DNA of 64,000 nt from Cercophora sp. LCS_1 (lineage: Eukaryota; Ascomycota; Sordariomycetes; Sordariales; Lasiosphaeriaceae). Under the pieces are notes generated by a model, which saw nothing but the letters and a program-made list of their open reading frames with translations, ran no database searches and was not told the DNA's origin. The position numbers and the translations under genes were made by a program. Every line of letters begins with the position of its first letter. The stretch's first letter is position 1. Shown in pieces: positions 11,630 through 22,162 of the stretch. The stretch is taken from positions 124,001 to 188,000 of the forward strand of contig JAPZLL010000056.1 in NCBI GenBank assembly GCA_036250225.1. The letters are read 5' to 3'.

Positions 11630-13038
11630 CGAGATGCGCTCTCTACTCGCCGCCTTGGCCGAAAATATATCTGGGCCGACTCCCCTTGCATCATCCAAAA
11701 CGACCCTTCGGACTGGGAGACTGAGGCAATCAAGATGGCGGCCGTATACAGCATGGCAGCCGTGACTATCATTGCCGCTTCGTCAACTTCATGCCACAGC
11801 GGCTTTCTGCCCCGGGGTCCTCTGGGCAAAGATTCAAAACAGTTACACGTCGGACTCCCAGCCCATCTCGGTCTGTACGCAACCGATAGTCCTCAGGAGA
11901 GTGGGTTTCACACTTTTCCTGGCCGAGATCCACTCGACAGGCGTGGTTGGGCTTACCAGGAGGAATACCTTTCCACCAGGGATCTCAAATTCACCGACGT
12001 GGGCATTCAGTGGAAATGCAGCGCCGGCGAGGAGATGGATGATTATCTGCATGAGTTCTTCGATGGAGACTCCCAGCAGGTTAGCTTGGAGCCCTGGCGT
12101 GTCGTTGTCGATGCTTTCTCGGGCCGGGAATTCACGAGGGACACGGACAAGCTACCTGCCATCTCAGGTTTGGCGAAAAGATTTGCTGCAGCACAATGGG
12201 AAGAAGAAAGACAGCCAGTATACATTTCTGGGTGCTGGGAAGACAGCATCATGAGCCTCAAGGCTCTCTTTTGGACTGTGAAAGATGGAAAACGCCCAAA
12301 AGGACGCATACCACCCAACGGAGAGTTTTGCCCCCCCTGAAGAGCTACATAGCTCCGCGTTTCAGATGGCCCTCAATTAACGCCCCTATTTGCCTCCCCG
12401 ACTCCTCCTTTGACGAGCACAAAGCGCGGCGACTCTCCGGGGTAGTCACAGTCGACACAAAACTCGTGTCTGCAGACAGAACCTTTGGGCAGGTGTCTGG
12501 TGGGAGGCTAGTGATCCGCGGTCCGCTCATTCCCCGATGCATGCTCCGGATTTCGTCGCCTTCATCTCCGGGTGGGGTCTCGAGATTTGAAGTCAAGCTC
12601 AGTCAGGAATTCGATTCATATTTGACAGGATGTCAAACCGGTGTTTCCCAGCGGCGCGAGCTAACATGCGTCAACCCTGCCTGTGACCTCGATTGCCGCA
12701 TTTCAGAATGTATCTCCCTAAAAATGCGTGCGAGATCCTCTCATCGCTGTCTCGGCCCCAACTGTCGGTTAGTTCAAGACACGCTGAGCCAGCACAGATA
12801 CTTAGACTTGGGAAATGAAACCGGGGCTAAAGCAAGAAGCCTGACCGATGTTGATGTGTTACTACTTCTGACATCCTTCCTCGGGACTGTCAGCGGCCTC
12901 GTCTTGGGCCGCTCTGATCCTGATAGCAGCTTCTACCAAAGGCTTGGGGCGATTAGCATGAAATACAATCCAGCCCCGGGAACTGAGTTGGAGATTGGTA
13001 TTTTGGAACCGTGGATGAAAGAGATCGTCATCGAGTAG
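11630..13038 (+). pseudogene. Truncated, frameshifted HET-domain gene
   Basis: The frame opening at 11630 encodes the C-terminal half of a HET domain: TRRLGRKYIWADSPCIIQND, then a VYSMAAVTIIAASS block. The start of the domain (the usual LSYxWG motif) is missing, with an in-frame TGA at 11627-11629. Homology-like sequence continues to about 12330, where the frame ends at a TGA just after a seven-C run (12331-12337). The expected continuation (YIAPRFRWPSINAP, as in the YRAPSWSWAS region of HET proteins) resumes in another frame and runs to a stop at 13036-13038. HET proteins mediate heterokaryon incompatibility. With the 5' truncation and one-base shift, this looks like a dead copy unless the C run is a sequencing error and an upstream exon was missed. 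Confidence 0.7.
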
Positions 13039-13243
13039 GTTACCAGTGGCAAAACAATTATCTACTCTTTAAATTACAGAGTACTACCTATTCACCTAGA
13101 CCATACTCAGGAAGCTCCCTATTCCTTTCCTAAACAACAAAAGAGGGTGCGAAATAAACTCAGGGTTGGCTCTCCAAAGTAATCAACCCGAAAAGCTATG
13201 CTACCTTTTTCTTCGCGCTCGTATCACAAATCTTAGTCCGAGT

Positions 13244-15018
13244 CTAAAGAGAAGCTGCCTTCTCGGTATCCTCCTCCTTCTTCTTCTGAATCCCATATTC
13301 CGTTTCAAGTTGCTTCCTCAGCGGTACCTCCTTCTCAATCAGCACCAGCAACACGCCGAGCCCAGAGAAGATAGCGCTAATCCAAAACACCCTCCTCAGC
13401 GCAGACACATACAGCGCCCGAATCTCGGCCTGCACCTCGGGCGGGAACTGCTCCACAAACGCCGCCGAAGCCTGCTGATACGCACCACCCGCGCTGAGCA
13501 GCGCTCTAGCCCCGGCGTCCGAAACGGTATGCACACGCTCATCCATCCTGTTGTTGAACACCACAGCCGGAATAGCAACGCCCCAAATAGAACCAAAAGC
13601 ACGGATGAAACCCCACGTAGACGTAGCAGCGGCCTGATCGGTCTCTGCAACAGGTGCCTGAAAGGCGGGAAGCAGAGTGTCGATGATGATTCCGATGCCG
13701 AGGGCGGCAATGATCTGGAAGATGGCCCATTCCGCGATGGAGGTTTCCTCATCCAGGAGAGCGAGCAAGCCCATACCCAGCGTTGTGAAAGCAAAGCCGA
13801 CAAAGTGGATGGGCTTGAACTTGCCCCAGCGAGAGAGAGCGATAGCAGCCCCCATGGCGCCGGGGATACCAGCAATCGCCTGCGGCAGGAGAGAGTACCC
13901 TGCTCGCGTGGCCGAGTAGAGGGACACAGCTTGGAAATAGACGGGGAGAAAGTAGAGGTACCAGAAGTAGATGGTTGTGTTGAGGAACGTGTTGCAGAGC
14001 ACAACGATCGAGGTCCGATGTTGGAAAAGGCGACCTGGCATGACAGGCTCGGACGCCCAGCCGCTCGCTTCGAAGCCGGCGAAGATACCAAACCCGAGAA
14101 AGCCCAGGAGCAGAGGGACGAGGGTACGCCAGGAGGACCACGGGTAGATCGTCCCGGCGTAGGTGAGCGAGTAGAGAATGGCTGTTGTCCCGGCCATCAG
14201 AATAGCGTTTCCGATCAGATCGATCCGTCGAAGCTTTTCCATCAGTGACCGCTCGTCAGCAAAGTTGACGCGCAGGAAGATGAACATGACAATCATCGAG
14301 AGTCCGCCGATGGGCAGGTTGATGTAGAACACCCAACGCCATGTTGAGTGCTCGGCGATGGCGCCGCCGACGAACGGGCCGATGGCCACACCCGCACCAA
14401 AAATAGCCAGGATGACAGCCATGTATTGGCTTCGCTTGCGCAACGGACACAGATCCGACACGATGATGTTGACTGTCAGAACGATACCACCCGACCCGGC
14501 GCCCTGGATGGCCCGACCGGCGATCAACATGTTGCCTGTGGTGGCACCGCCGCAGATGCCGCTACCCAGTGTGAAGATGGCAACGATACTGAGAAACACC
14601 CAGCGCCGTCCAAAGATGTCGCATAACTGGCCAAAAAGGGGGGTGAGCGCCGTGCTAAGAAAAAAATATCAGCTTTTTAGATTTGGAACAGGGGAAAACG
14701 GGAGACAAACCTGCAGATGAAGAACGCATTGCTGATCCAGATGAAGTTCTCCCTGAGGTCGAGATCCTGTAGGATGTATGGCGCCGCCGTCGTGACAACC
14801 GTATGCTCGAGCGATGCTAGGAGCGTCGTCACACCAAGGCCGATGATGATTGTCCAGAAGCGAAAGCCACGCTCAAAGTCGGGCTCCTCGATGTCCCCGC
14901 CCTCCTTGGGAACAACCTGGTTATCGGTGGACGAGGAGAAGTTGTCGACCCCGCCGCTAGACGGCTCCAAAAAGTCATCGACGGGGGTTGCCCTAGTATC
15001 GCTGAGTTCGACCGGCAT
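13244..15018 (-). CDS. MFS drug/efflux transporter, 14-TM type
   Basis: Two exons (15018-14711, 14654-13244) with a 56-nt intron encode 572 residues. The ATG at 15018 is preferred because the frame extends upstream only to non-ATG codons. An acidic N-terminal tail of about 70 residues precedes the membrane region. MFS motif A is visible after TM2 (FGQLCDIFGRRW), followed by GRAIQGAGSGGI. The long series of hydrophobic segments fits the DHA2/TRI12-like 14-helix group that exports toxins, drugs or metabolites across the plasma membrane. The C terminus is charged and Lys/Glu-rich. It is divergent from an AflR-like regulator 1.2 kb away, a common pairing in fungal metabolite clusters. The substrate is unknown. 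Confidence 0.92.
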
Positions 15019-16249
15019 CGTCAGGACCTGTTGATCCAATGTGTGGGTGTGCGTTGTTGTGTTGGCTGTTCTGGTTGTCGCTTGTTTGCTTGTCGTCAAG
15101 TTCACTCGACTGTCGTGCTGAAGCTTCTGCGCCGGGCAAAGAAGCCAAGTGGTGTGTGCGAGACGAAGATCGAGAGGAACGGATCCATCATGAATGCCTC
15201 ATGGAGGGGGCATTTATTTTCTTTTCCACGACGTGTATGAGACGATGTGCTGCCCCGGCGCGGCGGTTGAAGCAAGACCCTTGATCGTCGAGCGGAAGCC
15301 GATTAGGTTATTCGAGCGTTGCCCTGCGGCGATTCGGAAACGAGCCATCCACAAGAAGGCAAGGGCCTCCGATCCGGAGGTGGTTAACCCTTTTGGGACA
15401 AGTTTTCAGGCGCGCCTTTAACCTTAACCCTGATCTTACCGGGCGACTGGGGCATTGCGGTGCATCAGAGCTGACGGGTCTGAAAAGGACGTAGGTCATT
15501 TTCAGGGGATCTCTTGGTCTTTTGCGGTGGCCGGAAATGTGCGATTAGGAAGTGCAACGTGAGTGGCGAGTTCACATGCCGGGCAGCTGCGAGATCTGCT
15601 GGGCGCAGTTCGACGGGTGGGGTCAGAAAATGCAGGGTAGGCAAGAAAAACTGCAGGGGAAGCAAGAGCTGACAGCAATGAAGACAACAGAGACGACACA
15701 CAAGCCTCTAGCAACGGCCATTTGGACACGAAAGCCTGAGGACCAAACGATCATAGGGTGCCTAAGTAATCCCTCACAATCGTTTTAATTCAACCTAATA
15801 TCACCACCTCTGCACACCCTTACTCACTGTACCCCCCGGAGCTATGCCGTCGACGAAGGATAGGCACTGAGCAAGCTCATGCTGGAACAGGGGCGGCACA
15901 AAAATGGCTTAGCAGACCAAGCATAAAGTGACATTGATCACAAATGACGACTAGAATCGAGGCACGTAATCTCATTTTCACTTGCATCAATGGTATTGCA
16001 TCTGGTTCCGGCATTGAAAATCGTCTACGTGTCGCTCGTTTCCCGTGACTCTAGTGCCTGTGGTTGGCGTCCGGCACCCGATTGCCCGATCCGGCCAATG
16101 GGCTCCGAGCCCGAATGCACCGCCCACCCCGGCTTGCTGCCTGCCAAGTTTAGCACCAAAGCTTATTTGCAGGGCGGTAGCGATCACGCTCCACTCGCTC
16201 CTTCGAGAAGACAAACAAGGAGCTCGCACACTGAAGCGAACGCGCCACG
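15019..16249. other. Bidirectional intergenic region
   Basis: This 1.2-kb region lies between the divergent MFS transporter and AflR-like regulator and must contain both promoters. I looked for the AflR-type TCG-N5-CGA site and found only imperfect spacings, such as TCG-N4-CGA near 15333. No gene is supported. Confidence 0.45.
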
Positions 16250-17782
16250 ATGCAAGGTGAACAAGCGCCCACACCAGGCGTGTCGTCCCGACGCTCCGCC
16301 TGCGACCGATGTCGCGGACAGAAGCTACGGTGCCTCCGCGAAGGCTCCGATCCCGACGGCCGCTGCGACCGATGCTCCAAGGCCGACACCCAGTGCGTCA
16401 CCAGCCCGGTCTATCACATGCGGAACTACTCGGTCGTTGGCGGCCATGTGGTCGCTGCATCGTCATCTCAAAAACGTCGGCGGCGAGCCGACCCGGCATC
16501 TCGGGAGACAACTCAGGCGCCAACGCCTCAACAACAGAGCCAGGGCCAAAATACCCCACCTTCAGCAGCGACGGAGTCTTCCTCTGCTCCTCCCTTTGGA
16601 TGGCCGTCGGTCGACCCATTTGTGCCGCCGCCTGCGAGCGATGGGGGCTCAAGCAACTTCGAGGCAATCAATTGGAGCTCGTTGATTGATCCCGTCGCGG
16701 CACCATTATCTGGGTCAACGCCGGTTCCGCAGGACATGCCCTGGCCCACTTACAGCGAAGAAGCCATGAGGACGCCCTCGCTTGCAAACCTTGGGTCACT
16801 CGATCTCGGGGCCTCAAACCGCGGCAGCACTGCAACCGTCACCGGCATGGATATAACACAGAGCCACATCGAGGAGCTGTCGCGGATCAACCTCGACCTG
16901 GCGAGTCAAATGGCACGCATGGCCAAAGGGCCACCACATGTCAACCTCAAAACCATTATCGCCCCCGACTGCAGCAAAGCAAATCCTTCTGGGGCGATGA
17001 CCACGCCAGTGGAAGATCTGCTCGCAACGACGCGGCACTATCTGGATGTCTTAGGGCTTATCACTGGGACTTCAAGACCTTGGCTGCCCATCACGCTGAA
17101 CCCGCCACCGACCAATAACTCAGGGCGTTTTATGAGCACCGGGTGCTCCACTGCATCGTCCGCTTTGTCGACAAGTGCGTCGTCAGCCGCCTCCTCGCAC
17201 GAGGAAAGCCAAGACTCCTGGTCCGCCAAGTCGCCGTCAACGGCAACGCAGCCGAGCAGTGCTGCAAGTGCGCAGAGTCCACTTGACACGTCGACTTTAC
17301 TCCTCGTTTTGCTTTGCTACATCCATATTTTGAGACTTCACGTGGCTCTCTTTGCACATATTCGGGTGTATCTTCAGTTTGTTTCGGAGAGTGAGGACCG
17401 CACAATCAACCCACTTCCGGGCCTGTGCGGGTTTGACAACTTTCCACTCCGTGAGTTGCCCAGCATTTGAAACGACGCGAGATCTATTCTGACATGGGAC
17501 ACAGAATCGGGAAACTTGCAAGCAACCATGATTATCCACCTTGTAACCAGCATGTTTGAGCGCATTGAGAGTTTACTCGGGCTGCCACGGGAGCTGCGCA
17601 TTGGGACACGTGAAGTTGGCCACGATGGCCTTCTCAGAAGTGAAGGATTGCTCAGACTAGCAGAGTCCTTGATTCGCAGAGAGGATACGGGCCGACCCGA
17701 GGAAGGGAAGGGCGGCATCAAATCACTTCGGCGCGATATGAAGAAAGCGAAGCGGCTGCTACGAGGACGAATCGCGCCGTAG
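16250..17782 (+). CDS. AflR-like Zn(II)2Cys6 transcription factor
   Basis: Two exons (16250-17450, 17505-17782) with a 54-nt intron encode 492 residues. The Zn(II)2Cys6 cluster sits at residues 18-49 (CDRCRGQKLRC...RCDRCSKADTQC), preceded by SRRSA, very like the AflR/sterigmatocystin regulator group. A long low-complexity Ser/Pro/Thr/Gln linker follows. The C-terminal part has the AflR-type helical region (LLCYIHILRLHVALFAHIRVYLQ, then MIIHLVTSMFERIESLLGLP) and ends in a basic tail. Members of this group are mostly pathway-specific activators of secondary metabolism. It is divergent from an MFS exporter, but no polyketide or peptide synthase is within the window, so the regulated pathway may lie elsewhere or be lost. 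Confidence 0.9.
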
Positions 17783-18439
17783 TTCGGATAACCATAGTAC
17801 GAACATGGAACTTGCTTGAGCCCACCTACACGTTCCTTTTCCGTCCCTGAAACGCAAGCGAAAATAGAATGAGCCCCTCTATTGGTGCATATCTCCCTTA
17901 CAGGAATGAATAAGTCCCCGACGGGTGTTCTCCGCCCTTCTTATTCCCTGTATTGCCTGCCGAGTGTCCATGTGTTTTGTGTTCCTGTGGCCATAGACAT
18001 ATTCAAAACCGAATGCAACAGACTGTGGGGAGCTAAAGAATGGGAAACGTAAGGCGAGCATCGCGAGTGTGTCCATTCTACCCCCGTACTGGAGTGCGTC
18101 ACTGGAGAGTGCTTGCTGTGTCGCCGCGACTGCTTCGTTTTCCAAGAAGTCTGCGCAGCTAGGTATTTGAACATTAAATTGACATTACAGTCCCCGCGTA
18201 TTCCCTTCAAATGAACCTCCCCAGCCATCACGAATACCCACCTATCCACCTGCAAGATCTCAAAAGAAGCAAAATCCGTCTTCAGGGTCTCCGTTCGGGA
18301 AGTAGCACCCCACAAATCCATCCGCCTGCCAAGAATCAAGGTCAGGAACTGTTTAGGGGAATTATTGCAATCAAGGATACGAACATCTGTACAACACACA
18401 GTGTCAAACGTTTCGAAGGTGCAGAACCCTCCGGGCGGG
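17783..18439. other. Intergenic stretch
   Basis: There is no convincing gene. A minus-strand frame (18510-17941) has an interesting Cys pattern but no signal peptide; it is listed under rejected items. Confidence 0.35.
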
Positions 18440-18757
18440 ATGCAAGATGTCTCGGATGGCGCAGGGGACATGGATGAGGGGACAAGACTCTCCGTACCCA
18501 CATTGACCATGTCCTCAACTGGGGGTGTTAGGCAGGCCTATGATCCAAGACTCTCGCTTGTTGAAGCGGCTGTCTTGGCTTCAAGAAAAAGCATCGCGAT
18601 TCTGAAATATCTCCTCGACTGGATCCCCATTCGGCATGACTGGGCTGCCCAGGAGGCCCTTGCGAGGACACCTCAGATCTCACTAAATTCTGTTAAGCTA
18701 CTTGTTGCACATGGCGCCGACATTGACACAAGGAGGCGGGAGGAGGTGGATCGCTAA
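18440..18757 (+). pseudogene. Ankyrin-repeat-like fragment
   Basis: A 105-residue frame from the ATG at 18440 ends with segments reminiscent of ankyrin repeats: LVEAAVLASRKSIAILKYLL and SLNSVKLLVAHGADIDTRR, the latter holding a typical VKLLVAHGAD helix-turn. The first 35 residues look unrelated and the frame stops in the middle of what should be a repeat array. It is most simply a scrap of a larger ankyrin-domain gene. A short expressed protein cannot be excluded. Confidence 0.35.
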
Positions 18758-19064
18758 ATATTGGTGACGGTCTCTTCTAATTAGCGGGCTTGTTGAACAA
18801 CAGGTGAATGCGGAGGTAAATCCTGGAGGCCAATGCAAGCAACAACAATGCCTGTCAGTCACTCTTTGGCTCAAATGGCCAAATATATCGTCCCAAAGAC
18901 GGGCTGAAGTAACGCACGAAGCGAGGTGGCCAATGCAGATCAAAGTGAATCGACGCGCACACTTTCCATTCTTAAAAATGGAAGGCGCCTCTTTCTCTCT
19001 CCCTTCCTCCTTCCCCAACGAACCTTGCAAACCCAACAAAGCGCTCTTTGAACGAAGCATCATA
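18758..19064. other. Intergenic stretch
   Basis: No feature was seen apart from the probable 5' untranslated region of the next gene. Confidence 0.35.
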
Positions 19065-20563
19065 ATGGTGAGGTCTTTTTCCATCACGGCAAAACCTAAC
19101 CCGACAGTCCAACTAATACATATATATTTGATACTAGGTGACCCCGATGCCTTCTGCTCGCCTATTCTGGGCAGGTCTTGATCCCGACAAGCCAGAGCCT
19201 CTCGACAAGGTCCTTGCTGCCCTACACTGCTTTCACGTCGCGCCACCATCCGTGCCGGATGCATTCTACTTCAAGTTTACTGTCAACCGTGAGGACCACC
19301 ATCGTATCGGGAACGGCTTCCCTGAACTGCAAGAACTTATTGCAGCAATCAGCCAAGGTCACCCCGACAGCATAAGATGGCCGATACCTTTTGTGAGTAA
19401 AATAGTCAAATCCCCACACGTTGGGCTTTGTCTGACAAAACGCCCGCTTGCAGGAATTTGACCCGTCGACCGGAAACCTTGCAATCATGGCTGCTAGTGT
19501 TTATGCCAATGCTCTGGCTTACATTAGTCACGACTGCTACCGCGCCGTAGCTAATAGGCTGGAGTCCCTCGGTCAACATGACAACAAGCTGATCGGTCAG
19601 CTGGCCCTTGCGGTTGAGTTGAGCCTCGGCCTTCCTAACCAAGCGCTCCAAACCTTCCATTCTACCATCGGACTCAAAAGCACTGCTGAGAACAAGGCAC
19701 CCGCTTGTCTGATCGCCTTGTTCAACGGCGGTTACGAAGGCGCGAGCAAATACGCCCAGTTCATCACCGAGCACCCAGAAGATACCCATACAGTGGTCGC
19801 CATACAGCTTGGTCTGCCGGGTCAGTTGGACAGCGAGAGAAAGCTGCAGCGCCTGGCTCAAAAATCCTTTGTCTCGGTTTTTACTATGGTCAATGGGTCT
19901 GTCAAGACGGCTGTACAACATGAGCCGCTCTCTGCACCGGGAGGGGGAGTTGAGCTGTGGTTGTCAGACTTGGTCAAGGAACGCGAGAGTCTTCCGGACG
20001 AATTTGTTCGACCCCTCCTTGTTGATGTCAAACGCCGCCACCACCGCCATCACCAGCCCAACATCACCATTCCATATGCCACCATTCTCGACTCTGCTCT
20101 CAAGAGCTACCGCCACTGGAAAGACGACAACCCGAGTACCAACACCGCCAAGTCTTGCACCATCACCACCACTACGCCCCGCAGCTCCGTTGCGTCGGGC
20201 AGTGGCAAGAGACCCTCATCCGCGCTTCCAAGAAGTGGCCCCATGTCTCCTAGAGGAGGCAAGAAGCAATCCTTGTCGACTCCCGCAAGCAGACTGGTAG
20301 CGAATGGATTGTTTCATGGCCACGCCGACAACAAGCAACAACAGCTCCTGTCGACTTTTGCACAGCAGCCCGCTTCGATTCGTGCAGGCGAGGACGTATT
20401 CAAGGACAACAAGCGCCGCGTTACGCCTGATGGCCACCAGCGCGCCCAGGGTGCTACTACTCTTTCTGGTCGTCGCAGAAGTCCTCTCGTGGCGAGCCCG
20501 GCCAAGATCATGACGGCTCCGTCCTGCAGGCGGCTCTTGGCGCGGTTTCCCCGCAAGTGGTAA
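19065..20563 (+). CDS. Hypothetical protein, basic C-terminal half
   Basis: The model has three exons. A start codon alone at 19065-19067 precedes a 70-nt GT-AG intron. Exon 2 (19138-19392) and exon 3 (19454-20563) follow with a 61-nt intron between them, giving 455 residues. If the first intron is not used, translation could begin at the ATG at 19150. The first 250 residues are globular-looking (RLFWAGLDPDKPEPLDKVL and onwards) and match no family I recognise. From about residue 260 the protein is low-complexity, rich in Ser, Thr, Pro, His and basic residues, and probably disordered. No signal peptide or membrane segment is seen. Function and location are unknown. Confidence 0.6.
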
Positions 20564-20788
20564 AGGTGGCGTCAAGGGGGGGGTGGTGAGGAATCGTCCG
20601 GGTACCTGAAGCAACACTTCGTCTGTCATGCTTTCTGGGTATCCCCAAAATACTCTAGCGGGGATAATAGGTAGTTGACGGGCCGTGAACATCCAAGGCT
20701 TTCTGATTATATCCTAGTCTATCAAGTACAAGTTGCTAACTGATTGGTTGCCAGCCAAAGGCACCTTGCTCGATGTGTCCGTTATGGA

Positions 20789-22162
20789 CTAACTCCGACT
20801 GGCAGCTACCTCGGAGGCACTCATCACAGTCGTGTAGCCTGCATGTGTTCTTACTTGCAGCCCACTGGCTGCCAAAAGACAATCCACCTCCTGAAAATCC
20901 GGAATTTGATGAACCACCGTGCTTCCAGGCCGGGAAGCCGAATGCTGATAACACCTGAGAGCGCCTTTGAGTCCCGCAAGTGACCAACCGACGAGACCAT
21001 GATGAAGCACCCTAGTGTAGACTTCTTTCTTCATTACAGCGCCTTGCCGCCGGTGCCTCTCCAAAAACTCGCCCGTGATGAACGATTCGCCCACGTTCTT
21101 AGAGAGCCCGCCCCACCAATGCTGAAGCGTGTACTCCAGGCAGAGAGCCATGCGCGCGAGGGATCCGGGGCGATCAACCTTTGCGAGCATAAGCTCGTCT
21201 GGGAACGGCAGCCCGCTTCCCTCAGACCCCGAACTGACACGGTGAGCGAGCTTGAGCCTTTTCAACGTCTCAAAGAACTGGGGTCTCTCTTTGGCCGTCA
21301 GGCCAAGCCAGGCGTGCATGATAACGAGCCGGAGGAGAGAGCACGCGATCCTGGGCGCCTGCCACCACTGACAACCCGCTTTACGCCGGTCCTCATTTGT
21401 GACGCTGGGTTCCCACAACGAGCTTGAGAGCGCCAAGAGCTCCTTGAATAAAACACAGGCCGGCTCCCGGCTACGGTTCTCGGCCAGGAACCACTCCACC
21501 TCATGGTATAGCGCTGTCCACAAGAGATGTAGTTCGCAGGATTTGGCTGCCTGCGTCGCGTGCTTCAAGATGAGCCGAAGCCATCGAACACGGTCTTGGT
21601 CGGTCTCCAGACGTGCCACCTCCCAGAAACACGACAGGAAGTAGCCGCTGTTGCATCTCAATACAGGGCCGCTGGCTCCGAACAGGTTGTATAGCACGGG
21701 AGCGCACATCAAATCAAAGGTGTCTCGTTGAGTTTCACCCTCCCCCACGAAGCATATCCAGCAATACTCCATCGGCCGGTTCGGGGGAAAGTCGGGAAGC
21801 CCCGCCTCGCTTATCTTTTTTGATGCCTGTTCTCGGTCAAATATCTTGGGTTTCAAACAAGTCCTCGAGCGGTGGTAGAGTCTATCGGTGTGACGTCTGA
21901 CGAGCGGGCCTCCAGCCTCCAGATATTCGATGGCGATATCCTCGCGGTTCTCCCGGATAGCAAAGGTGAGTATATCCCCCTCGTCGACACCGTTTAGGCT
22001 CCATCGGGTCTGCCATCGTTGATGGGCAAGCCCGTGGTAGAATTCTCGGCCGAGTGAGGCGTGCAGACCCCGGCCTGTCGAACGGAGGGCGGTAAGTGAA
22101 GGTAGATCGAGGTGAGCGCCGATCATGCAAACCAGCTCCAGTGGTAGATCTTTCAAAGACAT
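20789..22162 (-). CDS. F-box protein (paralogue A)
   Basis: A single-exon frame from the ATG at 22162 encodes 457 residues. The N terminus is an F-box-like motif (LKDLPLELVCMIGAHLDLPS...LTALRSTGRGLHASL), expected to bind Skp1 in an SCF ubiquitin ligase. After it comes an ankyrin-like helix (AIRENREDIAIEYLEAGGPL) and a helical region with no named domain. It is clearly related to the F-box protein at 49688-50743: both share AI-YL-AGG, a VRWL/LRWL..IL...AT block, an EVEWF/QVEWF block and EP..LF/EP..LL in the same order. The substrate is unknown. Frame-open sequence runs further upstream, but no ATG supports it. Confidence 0.8.
   Translation of the reverse strand: MSLKDLPLELVCMIGAHLDLPSLTALRSTGRGLHASLGREFYHGLAHQRWQTRWSLNGVDEGDILTFAIRENREDIAIEYLEAGGPLVRRHTDRLYHRSRTCLKPKIFDREQASKKISEAGLPDFPPNRPMEYCWICFVGEGETQRDTFDLMCAPVLYNLFGASGPVLRCNSGYFLSCFWEVARLETDQDRVRWLRLILKHATQAAKSCELHLLWTALYHEVEWFLAENRSREPACVLFKELLALSSSLWEPSVTNEDRRKAGCQWWQAPRIACSLLRLVIMHAWLGLTAKERPQFFETLKRLKLAHRVSSGSEGSGLPFPDELMLAKVDRPGSLARMALCLEYTLQHWWGGLSKNVGESFITGEFLERHRRQGAVMKKEVYTRVLHHGLVGWSLAGLKGALRCYQHSASRPGSTVVHQIPDFQEVDCLLAASGLQVRTHAGYTTVMSASEVAASRS

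Noticed and set aside
15019..16249. AflR-type TCG-N5-CGA binding sites between the MFS and regulator genes
   Set aside because: Only N4 and N6 spacings were found; no site with the correct spacing was seen by eye.
17941..18510. Minus-strand frame of 189 residues with a cystine-knot-like pattern (CIPPGGFC...CC...C)
   Set aside because: There is no signal peptide, the Cys pattern is confined to the first part, and an ankyrin-like frame lies opposite part of it; support is too weak for a gene.
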